From an uncultured Chloracidobacterium sp. (lineage in GTDB: Bacteria; Acidobacteriota; Blastocatellia; Pyrinomonadales; Pyrinomonadaceae): a stretch of DNA of 64,000 nt. Within the stretch, counting starts at the first letter, position 1, and each line of letters opens with the position of its first letter. The DNA lies in assembly GCA_937941715.1 (NCBI GenBank), contig CALDGX010000103.1, positions 1 through 64,000 on the forward strand. The letters run 5' to 3'. Of this stretch, positions 8,218 through 16,721 are shown piece after piece. The notes below the pieces were generated by a model, which had not been told where the DNA came from, did no database searches, and saw only the letters and a program-made list of their open reading frames with translations. The position numbers and the translations under genes were made by a program.

Positions 8218-8260
8218 AACTTTCATCAAATTTGGTTCGTGAGACTTTCGGATGAAAGTT
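8218..8260 (+). promoter_or_regulatory. Inverted repeat in the ftsH leader
   Basis: aactttcatc (8218-8227) and gatgaaagtt (8251-8260) are perfect 10-base inverted arms separated by 23 bases. The right arm ends directly before the ribosome site GGAGG (8266-8270) of ftsH. In RNA the stem would sit next to the start region and could affect ribosome loading; as DNA it could be an operator. It is not the CIRCE heat-shock element. Confidence 0.45.
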
Positions 8261-8277
8261 GAATTGGAGGCAATATT

Positions 8278-10203
8278 TTGAGTTCTAAAGGCAAACAGGT
8301 CCTATTGTGGTTGATGATCATTTCCAGTGCGCTGGTCTTTGTCTGGTTTTTGCAATCCAGGCAGGTAAAGCCGGCCCAGGAATTGTCATTTGATGCCGCG
8401 CTTACACAGATCAAGAACAAAGACATCAAAGAGCTGACTGTCAAACAGGATACGCTCGAGATGGTAAACAAGAGCGACGCCAAGCTGGTCGCGAAACTCG
8501 ACACCAGCGACTCGACGCGCGATCAGATCTTCGCGGCCGCCAAGGAAACTGACACCAAGATCACTCTTGAGCCACCGTCGAGCGGGCTCGGATGGATCGT
8601 GCTGATCCAGGCTTTGCCGTTTATCCTGCTCATTGGGTTTTTGGCATTCACGCTGCGGCAAATGCAGGCGGGCGGCAACAAGGCCCTGAGCTTTGGCAAA
8701 TCCAAGGCCAAATTGCTGAACAATCAACAGAAACGCATTACTTTCAAGGAAGTTGCCGGCGTCGAGGAAGCCAAAGAAGAGCTCCAGGAGATCATCGAAT
8801 TTCTCAAGGACCCGCAAAAGTTCCAAAAGCTCGGCGGCAAGATCCCCAAGGGCGTTTTGATGGTCGGACCTCCGGGAACCGGTAAGACACTGCTCGCCAA
8901 GGCGGTTGCGGGCGAGGCCAACGTGCCGTTCTTTTCGATCTCGGGATCAGATTTTGTCGAAATGTTCGTCGGCGTCGGTGCGAGCCGCGTCCGCGACCTG
9001 TTCGAACAGGGCAAGAAGAATGCTCCGTGTATTATTTTTATCGATGAGATCGACGCGGTCGGACGCCATCGCGGTGCCGGCCTCGGCGGCGGACACGACG
9101 AACGCGAACAGACGCTCAACCAGCTCCTGGTCGAAATGGACGGCTTTGAGTCGAACGACGGCGTTATTCTGATGGCATCGACCAACCGTCCCGACGTGCT
9201 CGATCCGGCCCTGCTTCGTCCCGGACGCTTTGACCGTCGCGTTGTCGTCGGCCGACCGGACGTTCGCGGACGCGAAGGCATCCTGAAGGTGCACACCCGC
9301 AAGATCCCGCTCGATGAGGGCGTCGATATCAATGTCATCGCCCGCGGTACGCCCGGCTTTACCGGGGCTGACCTTGCCAACATCGTTAACGAGGCCGCGC
9401 TAAACGCCGCACGTTATAACAAGAAGGTCGTCGGTATGGCGGACTTTGAGATCGCCAAGGACAAGGTTATGATGGGCGCCGAGCGCAAGAGCATGGTCAT
9501 CTCGGACGAGGAAAAACGCATCACCGCATATCATGAGGCCGGTCATACGCTGGTCGGGATCAAGGTGCCGCACTGCGATCCGGTTCACAAGGTGACCATC
9601 ATTCCGCGCGGAATGGCGTTGGGCGTCACGATGTATCTGCCGGAAAAAGACCGCGTCAGCGCGACCAAGGAGTTTTTGCTCGGCCAGATCGCGATGGCGA
9701 TGGGCGGACGCATCGCCGAGGACATTTTTATCGGCAGCATAACCACCGGTGCATCGAATGATATTGAAAAGGCGACCGAGATCGCACGTTCGATGGTCTG
9801 CGAGTATGGAATGTCATCGCTCGGGCCGTTGACCTTCGGTAAAAAGGAAGAGCAGATATTCCTCGGCCGCGAGATATCGCAGCACCGGGATTACTCCGAG
9901 GACACTGCGATCAAGATCGACAGCGAAGTTCGCCGGATAATCGACGAGCAGTACAAACTCGCCGAAAAGGTCATTCGCGAAAACAAGGACGCGATGATCC
10001 GGCTTGCCGAAGCACTGCTTGAGTATGAGACGCTGGACGCCGTTCAGATACGCCGCGTCATTGCCGGCCTGCCGATAGACAGTGATAATTCGCCGTCAAC
10101 GTCAGACGACGGCAGCGGCTCGGAGTCAGAGGAATCGTCCGCGAACCCTTTCAAAAAGCCGATCCTGCCGCCGATAACCGGAAACAATCCGGCAACGGCC
10201 TAA
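8278..10203 (+). CDS. ftsH: ATP-dependent zinc metalloprotease FtsH
   Basis: 641 residues. This membrane-anchored AAA+ protease degrades misfolded membrane proteins and short-lived regulators. Two membrane segments (about 8-26 and 104-124) flank a short periplasmic domain. Walker A GPPGTGKT is at 197-204, followed by IIFIDEIDAVG, the pore motif FVEMFVG and the zinc site HEAGH at 419-423. The start is TTG at 8278, preceded by GGAGG at 8 bases; the first residues SSKGKQVLLW agree with the expected N-terminus. The last 50 residues are Ser/Asn-rich and disordered. Upstream lies an inverted repeat, downstream a terminator-like hairpin. Confidence 0.97.
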   Translation: MSSKGKQVLLWLMIISSALVFVWFLQSRQVKPAQELSFDAALTQIKNKDIKELTVKQDTLEMVNKSDAKLVAKLDTSDSTRDQIFAAAKETDTKITLEPPSSGLGWIVLIQALPFILLIGFLAFTLRQMQAGGNKALSFGKSKAKLLNNQQKRITFKEVAGVEEAKEELQEIIEFLKDPQKFQKLGGKIPKGVLMVGPPGTGKTLLAKAVAGEANVPFFSISGSDFVEMFVGVGASRVRDLFEQGKKNAPCIIFIDEIDAVGRHRGAGLGGGHDEREQTLNQLLVEMDGFESNDGVILMASTNRPDVLDPALLRPGRFDRRVVVGRPDVRGREGILKVHTRKIPLDEGVDINVIARGTPGFTGADLANIVNEAALNAARYNKKVVGMADFEIAKDKVMMGAERKSMVISDEEKRITAYHEAGHTLVGIKVPHCDPVHKVTIIPRGMALGVTMYLPEKDRVSATKEFLLGQIAMAMGGRIAEDIFIGSITTGASNDIEKATEIARSMVCEYGMSSLGPLTFGKKEEQIFLGREISQHRDYSEDTAIKIDSEVRRIIDEQYKLAEKVIRENKDAMIRLAEALLEYETLDAVQIRRVIAGLPIDSDNSPSTSDDGSGSESEESSANPFKKPILPPITGNNPATA

Positions 10204-10228
10204 ACGGGGTCGCGGGTGGATAGGTGAG

Positions 10229-10273
10229 AAAGTGAAAAAGTGCGGGGTCGCGGGACTTCGGCTTTTTCACTTT
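10229..10273 (+). terminator. Terminator-like stem after ftsH
   Basis: aaagtgaaaaag (10229-10240) pairs with ctttttcacttt (10262-10273), a perfect 12-base stem with a 21-base loop, followed by TTC and AT-rich sequence. It lies 25 bases past the ftsH stop and ends 24 bases before folP. The 11-mer ggggtcgcggg occurs twice (10205-10215 and 10243-10253), once in the loop. Confidence 0.6.
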
Positions 10274-10297
10274 TTCAATTTTATGCGTTCTTGAATT

Positions 10298-11146
10298 ATG
10301 TACTGGCAAACGTCCCGCCGACAGATCGATCTTAGCCGTCCGTTGGTGATGGGCATTTTGAACGTTACGCCGGACAGTTTTTCCGACGGGGGCAGGTATG
10401 CCGATCCGGAGGCTGCACTCCGGCGGGCCGAGGCGATGATCGCCGAGGGTGCGGATATCATCGATCTCGGGGGTGAATCGACGCGACCGGGCAGCCAACC
10501 CGTTTCAGCCGATACGGAGGCCGAACGAACGATCCCGATCATTGAGGCGATCGTAAAGCGATTTGACACACCGATCTCGATCGACACATCGAAGTCAGAG
10601 GTCGCCGGGCGGGCCGTGGATGCGGGTGCCGAGATCATCAACGACATCTCGGGCCTCAGGTTTGACGCCAATATGGCCCGGGCCGCGGCGGGCCGTAAAG
10701 CCGGATTGATCCTGATGCACTCACGCGGCGAGTTTGGGGCGATGCACTCGCAGCCCGCGGTCGCGGAAATAATTGGTGAGGTAACGGCGGGCCTTCGGCG
10801 GTCGGTCGAGACCGCCCGTTCGGCCGGCGTAGCCGATGACGCCATCGTCCTCGACATCGGTATCGGATTTGGCAAAACGCTCGGACAAAACTTAGAGTTG
10901 ATCGCGAAACTTGATAGACTGGTAAGCGAATTTGAACCGTATCCCATACTGGTCGGTACATCGCGCAAGTCGTTCATCGGCAAGATACTGGACGACGCCC
11001 CGCCGACAGAGCGCCTTGGCGGAAGCATCGCTTCGGCATTGGCCGCTATTCATAACGGTGCCCGGATCGTCCGCGTGCATGATGTCAGAGAGACCGTCGG
11101 AGCAATAAAGATCGCCGCGGCGATCGCGGGAGAAGTAAATAAATGA
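10298..11146 (+). CDS. folP: Dihydropteroate synthase
   Basis: 282 residues. It condenses dihydropterin pyrophosphate with p-aminobenzoate in folate synthesis. Signatures are GILNVTPDSFSDGG near the N-terminus, GGESTRPGSQPVS, the INDISGL strand, the DIGIGFGKT segment, GTSRKSFIG and VRVHDV near the C-terminus. Full length. It follows ftsH by 94 bases with an intervening terminator-like stem, and overlaps the next gene by four bases (ATGA), heading a coupled run folP - unknown - lptE - holA. Confidence 0.96.
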   Translation: MYWQTSRRQIDLSRPLVMGILNVTPDSFSDGGRYADPEAALRRAEAMIAEGADIIDLGGESTRPGSQPVSADTEAERTIPIIEAIVKRFDTPISIDTSKSEVAGRAVDAGAEIINDISGLRFDANMARAAAGRKAGLILMHSRGEFGAMHSQPAVAEIIGEVTAGLRRSVETARSAGVADDAIVLDIGIGFGKTLGQNLELIAKLDRLVSEFEPYPILVGTSRKSFIGKILDDAPPTERLGGSIASALAAIHNGARIVRVHDVRETVGAIKIAAAIAGEVNK

Positions 11147-11823
11147 AAAGGATCCAGGCTTTGATAACCCTTTTTGCTGTCTGTGTTTTCCTGGCAGCCG
11201 CCGCCGCGGTATTCGCGGACGTTCCGCCCGATCCGGGGTACAAGCGGGTTTCGCTCAGTATCATCGTCGAACCTGTCGACGATCTCTCCGACTACCGGTT
11301 CTTTCTCAAGAGCGGGTTTGACCTTAAGGAATACACATTAAAAAAAGGTGAAAAGGTGACGATGCCGTCGATGGGCGGCGGTGCGCTTTACCGAAACGGT
11401 AAATTGCTCGCCGTGCCGAAAGCCAGCCTTGCCGGCCTCGACGAAACGCCGTCTGGTGACCGGTTGAACCCGATGCAGAAGGCGATCGCCGACGGGACCG
11501 TGCCGGGCACGATCACCCTGATCGAGCATGCGTTTATTAGGGACGTGCGGGCGGCAGAGGCAAAAGACCTGAAAGATCCTGAATATCGCCTCGAAAAGGA
11601 CGGTGAGAAGGGCATCAAGGCCGTTTTGGTATCAGGCGGGAAGGTTAAAAATATGACCGGCGGCACAACGGACCCGTACTATTCGACCGAGCCGAAGCCG
11701 CCGGCATTTTGGGCGACCGTCGCGGGCGGTTCGCTGCTCACGCTGGCAATGATATTCTTTGGCGTTTACGCTCTGCGGCGCACGAGGGCCGGTGCCGGCA
11801 ATGTCGGATCATTAGCAAAATGA
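11143..11823 (+). CDS. Exported single-pass membrane protein of unknown function
   Basis: 226 residues. The N-terminal signal (MKRIQALITLFAVCVFLAAA, cleavage near VFA-DV) is followed by a soluble exported domain of about 160 residues (PPDPGYKRVSLSIIVEPVDDL, LKKGEKVTMPSMGGGALYR) and a C-terminal membrane segment (about 190-212) ending in Arg-rich cytosolic sequence. I recognise no family. It is translationally coupled on both sides: its ATG overlaps the folP stop and its stop overlaps the lptE start. The envelope location and lptE neighbour make an envelope role plausible, but that is inference. Confidence 0.75.
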   Translation: MKRIQALITLFAVCVFLAAAAAVFADVPPDPGYKRVSLSIIVEPVDDLSDYRFFLKSGFDLKEYTLKKGEKVTMPSMGGGALYRNGKLLAVPKASLAGLDETPSGDRLNPMQKAIADGTVPGTITLIEHAFIRDVRAAEAKDLKDPEYRLEKDGEKGIKAVLVSGGKVKNMTGGTTDPYYSTEPKPPAFWATVAGGSLLTLAMIFFGVYALRRTRAGAGNVGSLAK

Positions 11824-12371
11824 AGATCTTACGAGCTTTTACCATTTTCATCGTATTCCTTTCCGTTTCCGGCTTTACCGAATGTTACAAACCGGTGACC
11901 AATTCCGGTTTGCCCAAGAATATTCGCAAGATCGCGGTTCCGGCCTTTCAATTCGAAGCAAAGGGAATGCGTTACCGTGTCGAATCGCGTTTTACCGAGG
12001 CCGTCAGCCGCGAGATCATACGTCGCGGTAATGGCTTGCAGGTACAAGGGTCAAAAAAAGGTGCCGACGCCGTGGTCGAGGGCATGATCCGCGACTTTAC
12101 ATTCTCCGGCGTTCTGCTCGACCGCGAGGGACGTGCCCGCGTTTATGAGGTGACCATCGTGGGTGCTGTGACTATTCGCGATCTCAAGGACGATCGCATC
12201 CTTTACGACAATCAGAACTTTGTATTTCGCGACTCATTTGAGTTTTCTGAGGATCCGCGTTCGTTCTTTAACGAGGAAGACCCCGCCGTGGACCGTATGT
12301 CGCGGGCATTTGCCGAATCGGTCGTCTCAGCGATCATTAACGGTATCGGGGTCAGTGAAGAAAAACGGTAA
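11820..12371 (+). CDS. lptE: LptE-like lipopolysaccharide assembly protein
   Basis: 183 residues, N-terminal export signal (MKILRAFTIFIVFLSVSGFTEC). The mature part begins CYKPVTNSGLPKNIRKIAVPAF and continues with FTEAVSREIIRRGNGLQV and GADAVVEGMIRDF, the LptE pattern. LptE plugs the LptD barrel that inserts LPS into the outer membrane. The cysteine (residue 20) is preceded by FTE, a poor lipobox, so lipidation is uncertain. holA follows directly; lptE-holA is also the E. coli gene order, which supports both calls. ATG 11820 overlaps the upstream stop by four bases. Confidence 0.75.
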   Translation: MKILRAFTIFIVFLSVSGFTECYKPVTNSGLPKNIRKIAVPAFQFEAKGMRYRVESRFTEAVSREIIRRGNGLQVQGSKKGADAVVEGMIRDFTFSGVLLDREGRARVYEVTIVGAVTIRDLKDDRILYDNQNFVFRDSFEFSEDPRSFFNEEDPAVDRMSRAFAESVVSAIINGIGVSEEKR

Positions 12372-12388
12372 GGCTGTATCCTTAACAA

Positions 12389-13435
12389 ATGCCGGTAATA
12401 AAACGCGAAGAACTCAGGAACCAACTCAGGCGGCGGGAACTGGCACCGGTTTACCTGCTTTTTGGTTCTGAGACCTACCTTCGTGACAAGGCGGCCCGAA
12501 CGATCGCGGATTTTGCCTTTACTGACGGCGACCTGCGGGATTTTAACGAAACTGAATTTAGCCTCAACGCTGACGGCAACCTCGAACGTGCGATCGCGGC
12601 GGCAAACCAGTTGCCGATGATGGCCGCCCGACGGGTTGTGCGTGTAACCGACGTTCGTGTTTCGGCGGGCGGACACCGCGACACGCTCCGCGAGGAACAC
12701 GAGGCCCTGCTCACCAAATATTTTCGGGACCCTTCGCCTTCAACGATAATGGTCCTTATCGCCGACGAAATGAACGGCGTCAGAAAGATCGGCAAATTGC
12801 TGCGGGCCGAGACCACGGCGGTCGATTTCGAGCCGATGAACGACGGCGAGCTCACCAATTGGGCCCGCGATAAGTTCAAGGCCTCGGGAACGGAGATCGA
12901 TGAGCGCGCACTCCGCCACCTGATCGCACTCGTCGGCAACGACGCCTCGAGGGTCGAAAACGAAGCTGCTAAACTGTCGACCGCCGCACTGCCGGAGCGT
13001 CGTGTGACGATGGAACTCATCGATCCGTTAGTGCCGAACTCACGCGAATTGACCAATTTTGAGCTGACTGACAATCTGGTCCGAAAGGACCGCACGCGGG
13101 CCCTGGCCGTATTGAAGAAAATACTTGATGACGGTGCCGAGCCGCTGATGATACTCGGGCTGATCTCTTATAACTACCGCCGGCTCGTTATGGCCAAGGA
13201 CCTTATGATGCGTGGGGCCGACCGCGGTGAGGTGACCCGCGTACTGAATCTCAGGTACAGCGATCAGGAGGGTTTTTTGGCGGCCGCCAGACGCTCCGAC
13301 ATGGACCAACTCGCGCGCGTGCTCACACGGCTGGCTGAGACCGACCTGGCGATAAAGACCTCGATCGGCGGCAGCGGCCCGCAGGGCGCCAGAATGCAGC
13401 TCGAAGTGCTGGTGTGCGAGATCGCGGCAATGTGA
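12389..13435 (+). CDS. holA: DNA polymerase III subunit delta
   Basis: 348 residues, normal length. The delta subunit opens the sliding clamp as part of the clamp loader. The N-terminus (LRRRELAPVYLLFGSETYLRDKA) and the middle AAA+-like region lacking Walker motifs match HolA; the C-terminal helical collar includes LISYNYRRLVMAKDLMMRG and ETDLAIKTSIGGSGPQGARMQLE. It is last in the folP-lptE-holA run, 17 bases after lptE, and converges on the next gene with only six bases between the stop codons. Confidence 0.92.
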   Translation: MPVIKREELRNQLRRRELAPVYLLFGSETYLRDKAARTIADFAFTDGDLRDFNETEFSLNADGNLERAIAAANQLPMMAARRVVRVTDVRVSAGGHRDTLREEHEALLTKYFRDPSPSTIMVLIADEMNGVRKIGKLLRAETTAVDFEPMNDGELTNWARDKFKASGTEIDERALRHLIALVGNDASRVENEAAKLSTAALPERRVTMELIDPLVPNSRELTNFELTDNLVRKDRTRALAVLKKILDDGAEPLMILGLISYNYRRLVMAKDLMMRGADRGEVTRVLNLRYSDQEGFLAAARRSDMDQLARVLTRLAETDLAIKTSIGGSGPQGARMQLEVLVCEIAAM

Positions 13436-13441
13436 CGCCGA

Positions 13442-14173
13442 TCAGATCGGCATCAGCCCGTTTGCCTTATTAAAATAGTTGTACAGCTCGTTGTAGTCGT
13501 TGATCGCCCGGTTTAGTATCATCGGCAGCTGCGGCAGGTCGTTGGTATTGACGACCAGATTCAGGTTGCGCAAAAACGCGTCGTGGGCGCTCATCGTGGC
13601 ACCTGTGTCTTCGAGTGAGATCAGGTACAGCCGGCGCCGCTCCGACGAGTACATCGCGTTCGCTTTTTGCTGGATGATCGCCGCACCGCCGAGTTCGGGA
13701 GCAAAGTCCGGCGAGAATATCAGTATTTCGGTCTTGCCGTCCCGCAGCCGTTCGTTAGCCTGTGCGGGCGTCTGAGCGATATATACCTTGTAGCCGGCGT
13801 CCGCGAGTATCTTTGCCGTTTCGTCGAGCCGGGCACCGAGACAGAGCAGGATCCTGCGCGGTTTGGCTGACTCTTCAGTGTCCTTGTCGAGAGCTCCTTT
13901 TTCTGCGGCAAGTGCGCTCATTAGCGACTTAAGGGCCGAGTTGATCTGAAATCCGGATTCTTTGGCGGCAAATTCGGCTTTGCCGTCCGGCGAGGCCGGG
14001 GCTGGCTGGCTTGCCTGAAGTTGCTGTACTGTCGAGAGCCCCTTTCCCGTAGCGTCTTTCTGAACGCGCAGCATATTCTGACAACGCGGACAGCGGACGG
14101 TGAAGTTCCCGCTCGGTATTTTGGACTCGTCTAACTGTAATGAAACAGAGCAGTTATCGCAGCGTATAATCAT
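13442..14173 (-). CDS. MJ0042-type zinc-ribbon protein with pseudo-receiver domain
   Basis: 243 residues. Residues 1-36 form a zinc ribbon with two CxxC pairs (IRCDNCSVSL and VRCPRCQNML), as in MJ0042-family fingers. A linker rich in Ala, Ser and Gln follows, then about residues 108-225 look like a response-regulator fold (RRILLCLGARLDETAKILADAGYKVYIAQTPAQA, TEILIFSPDFAP). The acidic pair of strand 1 is missing and the strand-3 aspartate is displaced, so it is probably not phosphorylated. It starts 13 bases after the PilT stop and is probably co-transcribed with it, suggesting a link to pilus motility. The domain call rests on reading by eye. Confidence 0.7.
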   Translation of the reverse strand: MIIRCDNCSVSLQLDESKIPSGNFTVRCPRCQNMLRVQKDATGKGLSTVQQLQASQPAPASPDGKAEFAAKESGFQINSALKSLMSALAAEKGALDKDTEESAKPRRILLCLGARLDETAKILADAGYKVYIAQTPAQANERLRDGKTEILIFSPDFAPELGGAAIIQQKANAMYSSERRRLYLISLEDTGATMSAHDAFLRNLNLVVNTNDLPQLPMILNRAINDYNELYNYFNKANGLMPI

Positions 14174-14186
14174 ATTTTCTCACCAA

Positions 14187-15389
14187 CTATTCGATCATAT
14201 TCAATACCGAGTCCGGATTTTCGACCGGCGGCGGCGGTATCGCCGGCTTGACCATCGGTATCTGCTGTCCCTGATTGATAAAATCCTCGGTCGATGACAA
14301 CCCTCGCAACTGCAGCAGAAGGTTGTTCTGATTGGTCGCGAACGAAAGGCCGTCTTCCATTGAGATCTCGCCTCGCTCGATCATGCCCCGGATGACCGAA
14401 TCAAAATCCTGCATCCCGTCGATCTCGCCGTCACGAATAGCGTCGAGCAGCGTCTTACCCTCGCTCTCGCCACGCTCAATGTACTCGCGGGTACGCGGGT
14501 TCGATTTGAGTATCTCAACGGCGGCGATGCGTCCCTTACCGTCCGCCCGCGGAATGAGGCGTTGCGAGACGATGTACCGAAATGTCTGAGCGAGCCGGGT
14601 ACGGATAATACGTTCTTCGTTCTTGGGGTACAGGCCGACGATACGATCAATAGTTTTCGAAGCGTCGATCGTGTGCAGGGTCGATAAGACAAGGTGGCCG
14701 GTCTCAGCCGCCTCGAGTGCGATCTCGGCGGTCTCGAGATCCCGCATTTCGCCGACCAGGATGACTTTTGGCGCCTGACGTAAGGCTGCACGCAGTGCCG
14801 ACGCAAAATCCTTGGTGTCGGCGCCGACCTCACGCTGATTGATGGTCGATTTTTTGTGATTATGCAAAAACTCGATCGGGTCCTCGATCGTCACGATGTG
14901 ATACGCCTTGATCTCGTTAATGCGGTCGATGATCGCGGCCAGCGTCGAACTTTTTCCCGAACCGGTCGGGCCGGTCAGCAATACGATGCCATTACGGATC
15001 TCGGCAATGTCCTCGAGGGTTTTGGGCAGACGCAGCGATTCAAAGCTCGGTATCTGATGCGGAATGACGCGCATTACTATCGAGTAGGTATTTCGCTGCT
15101 GAAAGATGTTGACGCGAAAGCGGCACTTGCCTGGAATGGCGTAACTCAGGTCGGCGGTCCGATATTTTGAGAGTTGGTGGGCAGCGTCCGGATTATCGCG
15201 GATCAGCGACATCGCGATGGTTTCGGTCTGATACGTCGATAATTTACCCAGTCCGATTGGCGATGTCGGGTAAAGTACGCCGTTGATCTCGACCTGTGGT
15301 TTCTGCGATACCGAAAAATTGAGATCGCTGACGTTTTCTGAAACGAGCAGCATCTGCTCAATGATCGGTCCTATATCAAGCAAGCTCAT
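14187..15389 (-). CDS. pilT: PilT-family twitching motility ATPase
   Basis: 400 residues. Hexameric ATPase that powers retraction of type IV pili. The N-terminal PAS-like domain is followed by Walker A GPTGSGKSST at 140-149, an aspartate box near VTIEDPIEF, the Walker B region ILVGEMRDLETAEIALEAAETGHL and the STLHT histidine box. Residues 365-400 are a Pro-rich tail ending in SVLNMIE, longer than the C-terminus of E. coli-type PilT. A PilU paralogue cannot be excluded because no other pil gene is in the window. First gene of a likely two-gene unit. Confidence 0.9.
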   Translation of the reverse strand: MSLLDIGPIIEQMLLVSENVSDLNFSVSQKPQVEINGVLYPTSPIGLGKLSTYQTETIAMSLIRDNPDAAHQLSKYRTADLSYAIPGKCRFRVNIFQQRNTYSIVMRVIPHQIPSFESLRLPKTLEDIAEIRNGIVLLTGPTGSGKSSTLAAIIDRINEIKAYHIVTIEDPIEFLHNHKKSTINQREVGADTKDFASALRAALRQAPKVILVGEMRDLETAEIALEAAETGHLVLSTLHTIDASKTIDRIVGLYPKNEERIIRTRLAQTFRYIVSQRLIPRADGKGRIAAVEILKSNPRTREYIERGESEGKTLLDAIRDGEIDGMQDFDSVIRGMIERGEISMEDGLSFATNQNNLLLQLRGLSSTEDFINQGQQIPMVKPAIPPPPVENPDSVLNMIE

Positions 15390-15531
15390 TGTGTGGATCT
15401 ACTCCCGGAAGTAATTCAAAAAGGCGGGTATTCGTTGGGAATGAAGTGCCTAGACGCCCTGTTCAGGACAGAGCGACACCTTTATTATCACCCATTGATG
15501 GTAAATAATGCAAGGCAATTTTTAATCCTGT

Positions 15532-16167
15532 TTAACGTACTTCGGAAGCAAGGCGGATCATGACGTCCATTCGCTCCTCGATCAGAGCGGCTTCGCCGAT
15601 GATGGCACCGACCATGGCGGCCGAGTCCGCACCTGCATTCAAGACCGACAGCAGCGAATCGGCACTGATACCGCCGATCGCGGCTATCTTAACGCCGCCG
15701 GCCGCCTTGCGGATCGTTGACAATAGTTCGGTCCCGACGACCGGGTCGGGAGCCGATTTGGTTCTCGTGGCAAAAATTGGCCCGACGCCGATATAGTCGA
15801 CCGGAAGTTCAATGGCGGCCAGAGCCTGTTCCAGCGAATGGGTCGAGAATCCGATGATCTTGTCCGGCCCGAGCAGCTTTCGGGCCTCGGCGGGCGGCAG
15901 GTCGTTCTGGCCGAGGTGGACACCGTCGGCACCGATCACCATCGCTACATCGACCCGGTCGTTGATGATCAGCTTGGCGCCGCCGTCCCTCGCGGCGGCG
16001 AGAGCGTCACGTGCGTCATCGATCCAGCGACCGGCACCATGGTCCTTTTCACGCAGCTGGATCAGGCGAGCACCGCCCCGCACAAGCCGCCGCACCTGTT
16101 CGGCATGCGGGATGCCGCTCAGTCCGGCGTCGGTGATCGGATAGATCTTCGGAAGTGTGAACGTCAC
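15532..16167 (-). CDS. thiE: Thiamine-phosphate synthase
   Basis: 211 residues. It joins HMP-PP and the thiazole phosphate to make thiamine phosphate. The TIM-barrel signatures are present: LIQLREKDHGAG, LIINDRVDVAMVIGADGVHLGQNDLP, IGFSTHS, YIGVGPIFATRTKS and AAIGGISADS. The start is GTG at 16165-16167, 13 bases after the rimI stop. It is last in the queA-rimI-thiE run; no other thiamine gene and no TPP riboswitch is visible here, so it is probably expressed with queA. 142 noncoding bases separate it from pilT. Confidence 0.94.
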   Translation of the reverse strand: MTFTLPKIYPITDAGLSGIPHAEQVRRLVRGGARLIQLREKDHGAGRWIDDARDALAAARDGGAKLIINDRVDVAMVIGADGVHLGQNDLPPAEARKLLGPDKIIGFSTHSLEQALAAIELPVDYIGVGPIFATRTKSAPDPVVGTELLSTIRKAAGGVKIAAIGGISADSLLSVLNAGADSAAMVGAIIGEAALIEERMDVMIRLASEVR

Positions 16168-16180
16168 GTTTGTCGGGCGG

Positions 16181-16714
16181 TCAAACGACCGCTTTCATCA
16201 TCAAAAAGCAGTCTTCGCCGTTGTTATAGTACTTATTGATCCTCTGGGCGATCGTGTATCCCGCGTCATTGTACAGCCTCTGGGCCGCTTCATTTCCGAC
16301 GCGGACCTCAAGGAGCAGTGTGCTGATGCCGCGTGCCCGGATCGCCTTCTCGATATGGGCGAGCAGCCGGGCCGCAATGCCGCGGCGGCGGTGTTCAGGA
16401 GCCACGCCGATCGTCGTCAGGTGGGCCGCACCGTTCTCGTTTATCATGACGACCGCAAACCCTACCATCTCGCCGGTATCGGAACAAACGCGGTAGCTGA
16501 GCGTTCGCGGTTCGTTGAGTAGATACTCAAACGTGTGTTTTGTATAGTTGTCGCCGTTTCTGAAACACCGGATATTCAGCCTAAGCACTTCGGTCAAATG
16601 GTCCGGGGTCATCGGCCCGATCGAATATTCCGATGGTGGTGCCGGCACAATGATCTCCGGTTCCGCCGGCATCGCCGGCCTCAGAAAGTTACGAATCGAA
16701 TCCAGAACCGCCAT
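16181..16714 (-). CDS. GNAT N-acetyltransferase, RimI-like
   Basis: 177 residues. A GNAT fold follows an N-terminal extension of about 30 residues. The acetyl-CoA loop is GVAPEHRRRGIAARLL, and the C-terminal LEVRVGNEAAQRLYNDAGY matches RimI-type enzymes that acetylate protein N-termini such as ribosomal S18; the real substrate is unknown. I chose ATG 16712-16714, seven bases after the queA stop; a start 20 codons earlier would lie inside queA. The ribosome site is weak, so it may depend on coupling to queA. Confidence 0.8.
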   Translation of the reverse strand: MAVLDSIRNFLRPAMPAEPEIIVPAPPSEYSIGPMTPDHLTEVLRLNIRCFRNGDNYTKHTFEYLLNEPRTLSYRVCSDTGEMVGFAVVMINENGAAHLTTIGVAPEHRRRGIAARLLAHIEKAIRARGISTLLLEVRVGNEAAQRLYNDAGYTIAQRINKYYNNGEDCFLMMKAVV

Positions 16715-16721
16715 TTTCGAG

